Origin: Lasioglossum baleicum
Taxonomy: Eukaryota > Arthropoda > Insecta > Hymenoptera > Halictidae
DNA length: 64,000 nt
Assembly (NCBI RefSeq): GCF_051020765.1
Contig: NW_027469169.1
Coordinates: 434,001 to 498,000, forward strand
Reading direction: 5' to 3'
The first letter of the stretch is position 1, and every line of letters starts with the position of its first letter. The notes beneath the pieces were generated by a model. That model worked only from the letters and a program-made list of their open reading frames with translations. It was not told the DNA's origin and ran no database searches. This document shows, in pieces, positions 30,801-45,800 of the stretch. Position numbers and translations under genes: made by a program.

Positions 30801-33800
30801 TGCGTTATGGGATATGCGTTATCCGTTATGGATTATGCGTTATGGGTTATGGATTATGCGTTATGCGTTATGCGTTATGCGTTATGCGTTATGCGTTATG
30901 CGTTATGCGTTATGCGTTATGCGTTATGCGTTATGCGTTATGCGTTATGCGTTATGCGTTATGCGTTATGCGTTATGCGTTATGCGTTATGCGTTATGCG
31001 TTATGCGTTATGCGTTATGCGTTATGCGTTATGCGTTATGCGTTATGCGTTATGCGTTATGCGTTATGCGTTATGCGTTATGCGTTATGCGTTATGCGTT
31101 ATGCGTTATGCGTTATGCGTTATGCGTTATGCGTTATGCGTTATGCGTTATGCGTTATGCGTTATCGGCTTTGTGTTGTGCGTTATGGGTTATGCGTTAT
31201 CCGTTATGGATTATGCGTTATGCGTTATGCGTTATGCGTTATGCGTTATGCGTTATGCGTTATGCGTTATGCGTTATCGGCTTTGTGTTGTGCGTTATGG
31301 GTTATGCGTTATCCGTTATGGATTATGCGTTATGCGTTATGCGTTATGCGTTATGCGTTATGCGTTATGCGTTATGCGTTATGCGTTATGCGTTATGCGT
31401 TATGCGTTATGCGTTATGCGTTATGCGTTATGCGTTATGCGTTATGCGTTATGCGTTATGCGTTATGCGTTATGCGTTATGCGTTATGCGTTATCGGCTT
31501 TGCGTTATGCGTTATGGGTTATGCGTTATCCGTTATGGATTATGCGTTATGTATTATGCGTTATGGTTAATGCGTTATGGGTTATGCGTTGTGCGTTATC
31601 CGTTATCCGTTATGCGTTATGCGTTATACGTTATGCGTTATGCGTTATGCGTTATGCGATATGCGTTATGCGTTTTGCGTTATGCGTTATGCGTTATGCG
31701 TTATGCGTTATGCGTTATGCGTTATCGGCTTTGCGTTATGCGTTATGGGTTATGCGTTATCCGTTATGGATTATGCGTTATGTATTATGCGTTATGGTTA
31801 ATGCGTTATGGGTTATGCGTTGTGCGTTATCCGTTATCCGTTATGCGTTATGCGTTATGCGTTATGCGTTATGCGTTATGCGTTATGCGTTATGCGTTAT
31901 GCGTTATGCGTTATGCGTTATGCGTTATGCGTTATGCGTTATGCGTTATGCGTTATGCGTTATGCGTTATGCGTTATGCGTTATGCGTTATGGTTTATAC
32001 GTTATGCGTTAAGCGTTATGAGTTTTGAGTTACGCGTTAAGCGTTATGCGTAACGGGTTATGCGTTATGCGTTATGCGTTATGCGGTATGCGTTATGCGT
32101 TATGCGTTATGACTTTTGCATTATGCGTTATGCGTTATGCGTTATGGGCTATGCGTTATGCGTTATGGGCTATGCGTTATGCGTCATGCGTTATGCGTTA
32201 TGCGTTATGCGTTATGCGTTATGCGTTATGCGTTATGCGTTATGCGTTATGCGTTATGCGTTATGCGTTATGCGTTATGCGTTATGCGTTATGCGTTATG
32301 CGTTATGCGTTATGCGTTATGCGTTATGCGTTATGCGTTATGCGTTATGCGTTATGCGTTATGCGTTATGCGTTATGCGTTATGCGTTATGCGTTATGCG
32401 TTATGCGTTATGCGTTATACGTTATGCGTTATGCGTTAAGCGATATGCGTTATGCGTTATGCGTTTTGCGTTTTGCGTTTTGCGTTATGCGTTATGCGTT
32501 ATGCTTTATGGGTTATGCGTAATGCGTTATGCGTTATCGGCTTTGCGTTATGCGTTATGGGTTATGCGTTATCCGTTATGGATTATGCGTTATGTATTAT
32601 GCGTTATGGTTAATGCGTTATGGGTTATGCGTTGTGCGTTATCCGTTATCCGTTATGCGTTATGCGTTATACGTTACGCGTTATGCGTTACGCGTTATGC
32701 GTTATGCGTTATGCGTTATGCGTTATGCGTTATGCGTTATGCGTTATGCGTTATGCGTTATGCGTTATGCGTTATGCGTTATGCGTTATGCGTTATGCGT
32801 TATGCGTTATGCGTTATGCGTTATGCGTTATGCGTTATGCGTTATGCGTTATGCGTTATGCGTTATGCGTTATGCGTTAAGCGTTATGCGTTATGCGTCA
32901 TGCGTCATGCGTTATGCGTTATGCGTCATGCGTCATGCGTCATGCGTCATGCGTCATGCGTTATGCGTTATGCGTTATGCGTTATGCGTTATGCGTTATG
33001 CGTTATGCGTTATGCGTTATGCGTTATGCGTTATGCGTTATGCGTTATGCGTTATGCGTTATGCGTTATGCGTTATGCGTTATGCGTTATGCGTTATGCG
33101 TTATGCGTTATGCGTTATGAGTTATGCGTTATGCGTTATGCGTTATGCGTTATGCGTTATGCGTTATGCGTTATGCGTTATGCGTTATGCGTTATGCGTT
33201 ATGCGTTATGCGTTATGCGTTATGCGTTATGCGTTATGCGTTATGCGTTATGCGTTATGCGTTATGCGTTATGCGTTATGCGTTATGCGTTATGCGTTAT
33301 GCGTTATGCGTTATGCGTTATGCGTTATGCGTTATGCGTTATGCGTTATGCGTTATGCGTTATGCGTTATGCGTTATCGGCTTTGTGTTGTGCGTTATGG
33401 GTTATGCGTTATCCGTTATGGATTATGCGTTATGCGTTATGCGTTATGCGTTATGCGTTATGCGTTATGCGTTATGCGTTATGCGTTATGCGTTATCGGC
33501 TTTGTGTTGTGCGTTATGGGTTATGCGTTATCCGTTATGGATTATGCGTTATGCGTTATGCGTTATGCGTTATGCGTTATGCGTTATGCGTTATGCGTTA
33601 TGCGTTATGCGTTATGCGTTATGCGTTATGCGTTATGCGTTATGCGTTATGCGTTATGCGTTATGCGTTATGCGTTATGCGTTATCGGCTTTGCGTTATG
33701 CGTTATGGGTTATGCGTTATCCGTTATGGATTATGCGTTATGTATTATGCGTTATGGTTAATGCGTTATGGGTTATGCGTTGTGCGTTATCCGTTATCCG

Positions 33801-36800
33801 TTATGCGTTATGCGTTATACGTTATGCGTTATGCGTTATGCGTTATGCGATATGCGTTATGCGTTTTGCGTTATGCGTTATGCGTTATGCGTTATGCGTT
33901 ATGCGTTATCGGCTTTGCGTTATGCGTTATGGGTTATGCGTTATCCGTTATGGATTATGCGTTATGTATTATGCGTTATGGTTAATGCGTTATGGGTTAT
34001 GCGTTGTGCGTTATCCGTTATCCGTTATGCGTTATGCGTTATGCGTTATGCGTTATGCGTTATGCGTTATGCGTTATGCGTTATGCGTTATGCGTTATGC
34101 GTTATGCGTTATGCGTTATGCGTTATGCGTTATGCGTTATGCGTTATGCGTTATGCGTTATGCGTTATGCGTTATGCGTTATGCGTTATGCGTTATGCGA
34201 TATGACTTTTGCATTATGCGTTATGCGTTATGCGTTATCGGCTTTGCGTTATGCGTCATGCGTTATGGGTTATGCGTTATGCGTTATGCGTTATGCGTAA
34301 TGCATTATGCGTTATGCGTTATGCGTTTTGCGTTATGTGTTATGCGTTATGGGTTATGCGTCATGCGTTATCGGCTTTGTGTTGTGCGTTATGGGTTATG
34401 CGTTATCCGTTATGGATTATGCGTTATGCGTTATGCGTTATGCGTTATGCGTTATGCGTTATGCGTTATGCGTTATGCGTTATGCGTTATGCGTTATGCG
34501 TTATGCGTTATGCGTTATGCGTTATGCGTTATGCGTTATGCGTTATGCGTTATGCGTTATGCGTTATGCGTTATGCGTTATGCGTTATGCGTTATGCGTT
34601 ATGCGTTATGCGTTATGCGTTATGAATTATGCGTTATGCATTGTGCGTTATGCGATATGACTTTTGCATTATGCGTTATGCGTTATGCGTTATCGGCTTT
34701 GCGTTATGCGTCATGCGTTATGGGTTATGCGTTATGCGTTATGCGTTATGCGTTATGCGTTATGGGTTATGCGTTATGCGTTATGCGTTATGCGTTATGC
34801 GTTATGCGTTATGCGTTATGCGTTATGCGTTATGCGTTATGCGTTATGCGTTATGCGTTATGCGTTATGCGTTATGCGTTATGCGTAATGCATTATGCGT
34901 TATGCGTTATGCGTTTTGCGTTATGTGTTATGCGTTATGGGTTATGCGTCATGCGTTATCGGCTTTGTGTTGTGCGTTATGGGTTATGCGTTATCCGTTA
35001 TGGATTATGCGTTATGCGTTATGCGTTATGCGTTATGCGTTATGCGTTATGCGTTATGCGTTATGCGTTATGCGTTATGCGTTATGCGTTATGCGTTATG
35101 CGTTATGCGTTATGCGTTATGCGTTATGCGTTATGCGTTATGCGTTATGCGTTATGCGTTATGCGTTATGCGTTATGCGTTATGCGTTATGCGTTATGCG
35201 TTATGCGTTATGCGTTATGAATTATGCGTTATGCGTTATGCGTTATCGGCTTTGCGTTATGCGTTATGGGTTATGCGTTATGCGTTATGCGTTATGCGTT
35301 ATGCGTTATGCGTTATGCGTTATGCGTTATGCGTTATGCGTTATGCGTTATGCGTTATGCGTTATGCGTTATGCGTTATGCGTTATGCGTTATGCGTTAT
35401 GCGTTATGCGTTATGCGTTATGCGTTATGCGTTATGCGTTATGCGTTATGCGTTATGCGTTATGCGTTATGCGTTATGCGTTATGCGTTATGCGTTATGC
35501 GTTATGCGTTATGCGTTATCGGCTTTGTGTTGTGCGTTATGGGTTATGCGTTATCCGTTATGGATTATGCGTTATGCGTTATGCGTTATGCGTTATGCGT
35601 TATGCGTTATGCGTTATGCGTTATGCGTTATGCGTTATGCGTTATGCGTTATGCGTTATGCGTTATGCGTTATGCGTTATGCGTTATGCGTTATGCGTTA
35701 TGCGTTATGCGTTATGCGTTATGCGTTATGCGTTATGGTTTATACGTTATGCGTTAAGCGTTATGAGTTTTGAGTTACGCGTTAAGCGTTATGCGTAACG
35801 GGTTATGCGTTATGCGTTATGCGTTATGCGGTATGCGTTATGCGTTATGCGTTATGACTTTTGCATTATGCGTTATGCGTTATGCGTTATGGGCTATGCG
35901 TTATGCGTTATGGGCTATGCGTTATGCGTCATGCGTTATGCGTTATGCGTTATGCGTTATGCGTTATGCGTTATGCGTTATGCGTTATGCGTTATGCGTT
36001 ATGCGTTATGCGTTATGCGTTATGCGTTATGCGTTATGCGTTATGCGTTATGCGTTATGCGTTATGCGTTATGCGTTATGCGTTATGCGTTATGCGTTAT
36101 GCGTTATGCGTTATGCGTTATGCGTTATGCGTTATGCGTTATGCGTTATGCGTTATGCGTTATACGTTATGCGTTATGCGTTAAGCGATATGCGTTATGC
36201 GTTATGCGTTTTGCGTTTTGCGTTTTGCGTTATGCGTTATGCGTTATGCTTTATGGGTTATGCGTAATGCGTTATGCGTTATCGGCTTTGCGTTATGCGT
36301 TATGGGTTATGCGTTATCCGTTATGGATTATGCGTTATGTATTATGCGTTATGGTTAATGCGTTATGGGTTATGCGTTGTGCGTTATCCGTTATCCGTTA
36401 TGCGTTATGCGTTATACGTTACGCGTTATGCGTTACGCGTTATGCGTTATGCGTTATGCGTTATGCGTTATGCGTTATGCGTTATGCGTTATGCGTTATG
36501 CGTTATGCGTTATGCGTTATGCGTTATGCGTTATGCGTTATGCGTTATGCGTTATGCGTTATGCGTTATGCGTTATGCGTTATGCGTTATGCGTTATGCG
36601 TTATGCGTTATGCGTTAAGCGTTATGCGTTATGCGTCATGCGTCATGCGTTATGCGTTATGCGTCATGCGTCATGCGTCATGCGTCATGCGTCATGCGTT
36701 ATGCGTTATGCGTTATGCGTTATGCGTTATGCGTTATGCGTTATGCGTTATGCGTTATGCGTTATGCGTTATGCGTTATGCGTTATGCGTTATGCGTTAT

Positions 36801-39800
36801 GCGTTATGCGTTATGCGTTATGCGTTATGCGTTATGCGTTATGCGTTATGCGTTATGAGTTATGCGTTATGCGTTATGCGTTATGCGTTATGCGTTATGC
36901 GTTATGCGTTATGCGTTATGCGTTATGCGTTATGCGTTATGCGTTATGCGTTATGCGTTATGCGTTATGCGTTATGCGTTATGCGTTATGCGTTATGCGT
37001 TATGCGTTATGCGTTATGCGTTATGCGTTATGCGTTATGCGTTATGCGTTATGCGTTATGCGTTATGCGTTATGCGTTATGCGTTATGCGTTATGCGTTA
37101 TGCGTTATGCGTTATGCGTTATGCGTTATCGGCTTTGTGTTGTGCGTTATGGGTTATGCGTTATCCGTTATGGATTATGCGTTATGCGTTATGCGTTATG
37201 CGTTATGCGTTATGCGTTATGCGTTATGCGTTATGCGTTATGCGTTATCGGCTTTGTGTTGTGCGTTATGGGTTATGCGTTATCCGTTATGGATTATGCG
37301 TTATGCGTTATGCGTTATGCGTTATGCGTTATGCGTTATGCGTTATGCGTTATGCGTTATGCGTTATGCGTTATGCGTTATGCGTTATGCGTTATGCGTT
37401 ATGCGTTATGCGTTATGCGTTATGCGTTATGCGTTATGCGTTATCGGCTTTGCGTTATGCGTTATGGGTTATGCGTTATCCGTTATGGATTATGCGTTAT
37501 GTATTATGCGTTATGGTTAATGCGTTATGGGTTATGCGTTGTGCGTTATCCGTTATCCGTTATGCGTTATGCGTTATACGTTATGCGTTATGCGTTATGC
37601 GTTATGCGATATGCGTTATGCGTTTTGCGTTATGCGTTATGCGTTATGCGTTATGCGTTATGCGTTATCGGCTTTGCGTTATGCGTTATGGGTTATGCGT
37701 TATCCGTTATGGATTATGCGTTATGTATTATGCGTTATGGTTAATGCGTTATGGGTTATGCGTTGTGCGTTATCCGTTATCCGTTATGCGTTATGCGTTA
37801 TGCGTTATGCGTTATGCGTTATGCGTTATGCGTTATGCGTTATGCGTTATGCGTTATGCGTTATGCGTTATGCGTTATGCGTTATGCGTTATGCGTTATG
37901 CGTTATGCGTTATGCGTTATGCGTTATGCGTTATGCGTTATGCGTTATGCGATATGACTTTTGCATTATGCGTTATGCGTTATGCGTTATCGGCTTTGCG
38001 TTATGCGTCATGCGTTATGGGTTATGCGTTATGCGTTATGCGTTATGCGTAATGCATTATGCGTTATGCGTTATGCGTTTTGCGTTATGTGTTATGCGTT
38101 ATGGGTTATGCGTCATGCGTTATCGGCTTTGTGTTGTGCGTTATGGGTTATGCGTTATCCGTTATGGATTATGCGTTATGCGTTATGCGTTATGCGTTAT
38201 GCGTTATGCGTTATGCGTTATGCGTTATGCGTTATGCGTTATGCGTTATGCGTTATGCGTTATGCGTTATGCGTTATGCGTTATGCGTTATGCGTTATGC
38301 GTTATGCGTTATGCGTTATGCGTTATGCGTTATGCGTTATGCGTTATGCGTTATGCGTTATGCGTTATGAATTATGCGTTATGCATTGTGCGTTATGCGA
38401 TATGACTTTTGCATTATGCGTTATGCGTTATGCGTTATCGGCTTTGCGTTATGCGTCATGCGTTATGGGTTATGCGTTATGCGTTATGCGTTATGCGTTA
38501 TGCGTTATGGGTTATGCGTTATGCGTTATGCGTTATGCGTTATGCGTTATGCGTTATGCGTTATGCGTTATGCGTTATGCGTTATGCGTTATGCGTTATG
38601 CGTTATGCGTTATGCGTTATGCGTTATGCGTAATGCATTATGCGTTATGCGTTATGCGTTTTGCGTTATGTGTTATGCGTTATGGGTTATGCGTCATGCG
38701 TTATCGGCTTTGTGTTGTGCGTTATGGGTTATGCGTTATCCGTTATGGATTATGCGTTATGCGTTATGCGTTATGCGTTATGCGTTATGCGTTATGCGTT
38801 ATGCGTTATGCGTTATGCGTTATGCGTTATGCGTTATGCGTTATGCGTTATGCGTTATGCGTTATGCGTTATGCGTTATGCGTTATGCGTTATGCGTTAT
38901 GCGTTATGCGTTATGCGTTATGCGTTATGCGTTATGCGTTATGCGTTATGCGTTATGCGTTATGAATTATGCGTTATGCGTTATGCGTTATCGGCTTTGC
39001 GTTATGCGTTATGGGTTATGCGTTATGCGTTATGCGTTATGCGTTATGCGTTATGCGTTATGCGTTATGCGTTATGCGTTATGCGTTATGCGTTATGCGT
39101 TATGCGTTATGCGTTATGCGTTATGCGTTATGCGTTATGCGTTATGCGTTATGCGTTATGCGTTATGCGTTATGCGTTATGCGTTATGCGTTATGCGTTA
39201 TGCGTTATGCGTTATGCGTTATGCGTTATGCGTTATGCGTTATGCGTTATGCGTTATGCGTTATGCGTTATGCGTTATCGGCTTTGTGTTGTGCGTTATG
39301 GGTTATGCGTTATCCGTTATGGATTATGCGTTATGCGTTATGCGTTATGCGTTATGCGTTATGCGTTATGCGTTATGCGTTATGCGTTATGCGTTATGCG
39401 TTATGCGTTATGCGTTATGCGTTATGCGTTATGCGTTATGCGTTATGCGTTATGCGTTATGCGGTATGCGTTATGCGTTATGCGTTATGCGTTATGCGTT
39501 ATGCGTTATGCGTCATCCGTTATGCGTTATGCGTTGTGCGTTATGCGTTATGCGTTATGCGTTATGCGTTATGCGTTATGGGTTATGCGTTATGCCTTAT
39601 GGTTTATACGTTATGCGTTATGCGTTATGGTTTATACGTTATGCGTTAAGCGTTATGAGTTTTGCGTTACGCGTTAAGCGTTATGCGTAACGGGTTATGC
39701 GTTATGCGTTATGCGTTATGCGTTATGCGTTATGCGGTATGCGTTATGCGTTATGCGTTATGACTTTTGCATTATGCGTTATGCGTTATGCGTTATGCGT

Positions 39801-42800
39801 TATGCGTTATGCGTTATGCGTTATGCGTTATGCGTTATGCGTTATGCGTTATGCGTTATGCGTTATGCGTTATGCGTTATGCGTTATGCGTTATGCGTTA
39901 TGCGTTATGCGTTATGCGTTATGCGTTATGCGTTATGCGTTATGCGTTATGCGTTATGCGTTATGCGTTATGCGTTATGCGTTATGCGTTATGCGTTATG
40001 CGTTATGCGTTATGCGTTATGCGTTATGCGTTATGCGTTATGCGTTATGCGTTATGCGTTATGCGTTATGCGTTATGCGATATGCGTTATGCGTTTTGCG
40101 TTATGCGTTATGCGTCATGCTTTATGGGTTATGCTTTATGGGTTATGCGTTATGCGTTATGCGTTATGCGTTATGCGTTATGCGTTATGCGTTATGCGTT
40201 ATGCGTTATGCGTTATGCGTTATGCGTTATGCGTTATGCGTTATGCGTTATGCGTTATGCGTTATGCGTTATGCGTTATGCGTTATGCGTTATGCGTTAT
40301 GCGTTATGCGTTATGCGTTATGCGTTATGCGTTATGCGTTATGCGTTATGCGTTATGCGTTATGCGTTATGCGTTATGCGTTATGCGTTATGCGTTATGC
40401 GTTATGCGTTATGCGTTATGCGATATGCGTTATGCGTTTTGCGTTATGCGTTATGCGTTATGCTTTATGGGTTATGCGTTATGCGTTATGCGTTATGCGT
40501 TATGCGTTATGCGTTATGCGTTATGCGTTATGCGTTATGCGTTATGCGTTATGCGTTATGCGTTATGCGTTATGCGTTATGCGTTATGCGTTATGCGTTA
40601 TGCGTTATGCGTTATGCGTTATGCGTTATGCGTTATGCGTTATGCGTTATGCGTTATGCGTTATGCGTTATGCGTTATGCGTTATGCGTTATGCGTTATG
40701 CGTTATGCGTTATGCGTTATGCGTTATGCGTTATGCGTTATGCGTTATGCGTTATGCGTTATGCGTTATGCGTTATGCGTTATGCGTTATGCGTTATGCG
40801 ATATGCGTTATGCGTTTTGCGTTATGCGTTATGCGTTATGCTTTATGGGTTATGCGTTATGCGTTATGCGTTATGCGTTATGCGTTATGCGTTATGCGTT
40901 ATGCGTTATGCGTTATGCGTTATGCGTTATGCGTTATGCGTTATGCGTTATGCGTTATGCGTTATGCGTTATGCGTTATGCGTTATGCCTTATGCGTTAT
41001 GCGTTATGCGTTATGCGTTATGCGTTATGCGTTATGCGTTATGCGTTATGCGTTATGCGTTATGCGTTATGCGTTATGCGTTATGCGTTATGCGTTATGC
41101 GTTATGCGTTATGCGTTAAGCGATATGCGTTATGCGTTATGCGTTTTGCGTTTTGCGTTTTGCGTTATGCGTTATACGTTATGCTTTATGGGTTATGCGT
41201 AATGCGTTATGCGTTATCGGCTTTGCGTTATGCGTTATGGGTTATGCGTTATCCGTTATGGATTATGCGTTATGTATTATGCGTTATGGTTAATGCGTTA
41301 TGGGTTATGCGTTGTGCGTTATCCGTTATCCGTTATGCGTTATGCGTTATACGTTATGCGTTATGCGTTATGCGTTATGCGATATGCGTTATGCGTTTTG
41401 CGTTATGCGTTATGCGTTATGCTTTATGGGTTATGCGTAATGCGTTATGCGTTATCGGCTTTGCGTTATGCGTTATGGGTTATGCGTTATCCGTTATGGA
41501 TTATGCGTTATGTATTATGCGTTATGGTTAATGCGTTATGGGTTATGCGTTGTGCGTTATCCGTTATGCGTTATGGGTTATGCGTTATGCGTTATCGGCT
41601 TTGCGTTATGCGTTATGGGTTACGCGTTATCCGTTATGGATTATGCGTTATGTATTATGCGTTATGGTTAATGCGTTATGGGTTATGCGTTATGCGTTAT
41701 GCGTTATGCGTTATGCGTTATGCGTTATGCGTTATGCGTTATGCGTTATGCGTTATGCGTTATGCGTTATGCGTTATGCGTTATGCGTTATGCGTAATGC
41801 ATTATGCGTTATGCGTTATGCGTTTTGCGTTATGTGTTATGCGTTATGGGTTATGCGTCATGCGTTATCGGCTTTGTGTTGTGCGTTATGGGTTATGCGT
41901 TATCCGTTATGGATTATGCGTTATGCGTTATGCGTTATGCGTTATGCGTTATGCGTTATGCGTTATGCGTTATGCGTTATGCGTTATGCGTTATGCGTTA
42001 TGCGTTATGCGTTATGCGTTATGCGTTATGCGTTATGCGTTATGCGTTATGCGTTATGCGTTATGCGTTATGCGTTATGCGTTATGCGTTATGCGTTATG
42101 CGTTATGCGTTATGCGTTATGCGTTATGCGTTATGCGTTATGCGTTATGCGTTATGCGTTATGCGTTATGAATTATGCGTTATGCGTTATGCGTTATCGG
42201 CTTTGCGTTATGCGTTATGGGTTATGCGTTATGCGTTATGCGTTATGCGTTATGCGTTATGCGTTATGCGTTATGCGTTATGCGTTATGCGTTATGCGTT
42301 ATGCGTTATGCGTTATGCGTTATGCGTTATGCGTTATGCGTTATGCGTTATGCGTTATGCGTTATGCGTTATGCGTTATCGGCTTTGTGTTGTGCGTTAT
42401 GGGTTATGCGTTATCCGTTATGGATTATGCGTTATGCGTTATGCGTTATGCGTTATGCGTTATGCGTTATGCGTTATGCGTTATGCGTTATGCGTTATGC
42501 GTTATGCGTTATGCGTTATGCGTTATGCGTTATGCGTTATGCGTTATGCGTTATGCGTTATGCGTTATGCGTTATGCGTTATGCGTTATGCGTTATGCGT
42601 TATGCGTTATGCGTTATGCGTCATGCGTTATGCGTTATGCGTTGTGCGTTATGCGTTATGCGTTATGCGTTATGCGTTATGCGTTATGGGTTATGCGTTA
42701 TGCCTTATGGTTTATACGTTATGCGTTATGCGTTATGGTTTATACGTTATGCGTTAAGCGTTATGAGTTTTGCGTTACGCGTTAAGCGTTATGCGTAACG

Positions 42801-45800
42801 GGTTATGCGTTATGCGTTATGCGTTATGCGTTATGCGTTATGCGGTATGCGTTATGCGTTATGCGTTATGCGTTATGACTTTTGCATTATGCGTTATGCG
42901 TTATGCGTTATGCGTTATGCGTTATGCGTTATGCGTTATGCGTTATGCGTTATGCGTTATGCGTTATGCGTTATGCGTTATGCGTTATGCGTTATGCGTT
43001 ATGCGTTATGCGTTATGCGTTATGCGTTATGCGTTATGCGTTATGCGTTATGCGTTATGCGTTATGCGTTATGCGTTATGCGTTATGCGTTATGCGTTAT
43101 GCGTTATGCGTTATGCGTTATGCGTTATGCGTTATGCGTTATGCGTTATGCGTTATGCGTTATGCGTTATGCGTTATGCGTTATGCGTTATGCGTTATGC
43201 GTTATGCGTTATGCGTTATGCGTTATGCGTTATGCGTTATGCGTTATGCGATATGCGTTATGCGTTTTGCGTTATGCGTTATGCGTTATGCTTTATGGGT
43301 TATGCGTTATGCGTTATGCGTTATGCGTTATGCGTTATGCGTTATGCGTTATGCGTTATGCGTTATGCGTTATGCGTTATGCGTTATGCGTTATGCGTTA
43401 TGCGTTATGCGTTATGCGTTATGCGTTATGCGTTATGCGTTATGCGTTATGCGTTATGCGTTATGCGTTATGCGTTATGCGTTATGCGTTATGCGTTATG
43501 CGTTATGCGTTATGCGTTATGCGTTATGCGATATGCGTTATGCGTTTTGCGTTATGCGTTATGCGTTATGCTTTATGGGTTATGCGTTATGCGTTATGCG
43601 TTATGCGTTATGCGTTATGCGTTATGCGTTATGCGTTATGCGTTATGCGTTATGCGTTATGCGTTATGCGTTATGCGTTATGCGTTATGCGTTATGCGTT
43701 ATGCGTTATGCGTTATGCGTTATGCGTTATGCGTTATGCGTTATGCGTTATGCGTTATGCGTTATGCGTTATGCGTTATGCGTTATGCGTTATGCGTTAT
43801 GCGTTATGCGTTATGCGTTATGCGTTATGCGTTATGCGTTATGCGTTATGCGTTATGCGTTATGCGTTATGCGTTATGCGTTATGCGTTATGCGTTATGC
43901 GTTATGCGTTATGCGTTATGCGTTATGCGTTATGCGTTATGCGTTATGCGTTATGCGTTATGCGTTATGCGTTATGCGTTATGCGTTATGCGTTATGCGT
44001 TATGCGTTATGCGTTATGCGTTATGCGTTATGCGTTATGCGTTATGCGTTATGCGTTATGCGTTATGCGTTATGCGTTATGCGTTATGCGTTATGCGTTA
44101 TGGGTTATGAGTTTTGCTTTACGCGTTAAGCGTTATGCGCTATGGGTTATGCGTTATGCGTCATGCGTTATGCGTTATGCGTTATGCGTTATGCGTTATG
44201 CGTTATGCGTTATGCGTTATGCGTTATGCGTTATGCGTTATGCGTTATGCGTTATGCGTTATGCGTTATGCGTTATGCGTTATGCGTTATGCGTTATGCG
44301 TTATGCGTTATGCGTTATGCGTTATGCGTTATGCGTTATGCGTTATGCGTTATGCGTTATGCGTTATGCGTTATGCGTTATGCGTTATGCGTTATGCGTT
44401 ATGCGTTATGCGTTATTCGTTATGCGTTATGCGTTATGCGTTATGCGTTATGGGTTATGAGTTTTGCTTTACGCGTTAAGCGTTATGCGCTATGGGTTAT
44501 GCGTTATGCGTCATGCGTTATGCGTTATGCGTTATGCGTTATGCGTTATGCGTTATGCGTTATGCGTTATGCGTTATGCGTTATGCGTTATGCGTTATGC
44601 GTTATGCGTTATGCGTTATGCGTTATGCGTTATGCGTTATGCGTTATGCGTTATGCGTTATGCGTTATGCGTTATGCGTTATGCGTTATGCGTTATGCGT
44701 TATGCGTTATGCGTTATGCGTTATGCGTTATGCGTTATGCGTTATGCGTTATGCGTTATGGGTTATGAGTTTTGCTATACGCGTTAAGCGTTATGCGCTA
44801 TGGGTTATGCGTTATGCGTTATGCGTTATGCGTTATGTGTTATGCGTTATGCGTTATGCGTTATGCGTTATGCGTTATGCGTTATGCGTTATGCGTTATG
44901 CGTTATGCGTTATGCGTTATGCGTTATGCGTTATGCGTTATGCGTTATGCGTTATGCGTTATGCGTTATGCGTTATGCGTTATGCGTTATGCGTTATGCG
45001 TTATGCGTTATGCGTTATGCGTTATGCGTTATGCGTTATGCGTTATGCGTTATGCGTTATGCGTTATGCGTTATGCGTTATGCGTTATGCGTTATGCGTT
45101 ATGCGTTATGCGTTATGCGTTATGCGTTATGCGTTATCCGTTATGAGTTATGCGTTATGCGTTATGCGTTATGCGTTATGCGTTATGCGTTATGCGTTAT
45201 GCGTTATGCGTTATGCGTTATGCGTTATGCGTTATGCGTTATGCGTTATGCGTTATGCGTTATGCGCTATGGGTTATGCGTTATGCGTCATGCGTCATGC
45301 GTTATGCGTTATGCGTTATGCGTTATGCGTTTGCGTTATGCGTTATGCGTTATGCGTTATGCGTTATGCGTTATGCGTTATGCGTTATGCGTTATGCGTT
45401 ATGCGTTATGCGTTATGCGTTATGCGTTATGCGTTATGCGTTATGCGTTATGCGTTATGCGTTATGCGTTATGCGTTATGCGTTATGCGTTATGCGTTAT
45501 GCGTTATGCGTTATGCGTTATGCGTTATGCGTTATGCGTTATGCGTTATGCGTTATGCGTTATGCGTTATGCGTTATGCGTTATGCGTTATGCGTTATGC
45601 GTTATGCGTTATGCGTTATGCGTTATGCGTTATGCGTTATGCGTTATGCGTTATGCGTTATGCGTTATGCGTTATGCGTTATGCGTTATGCGTTATGCGT
45701 TATGCGTTATCCGTTATGAGTTATGCGTTATGCGTTATGCGTTATGCGTTATGCGTTATGCGTTATGCGTTATGCGTTATGCGTTATGCGTTATGCGTTA

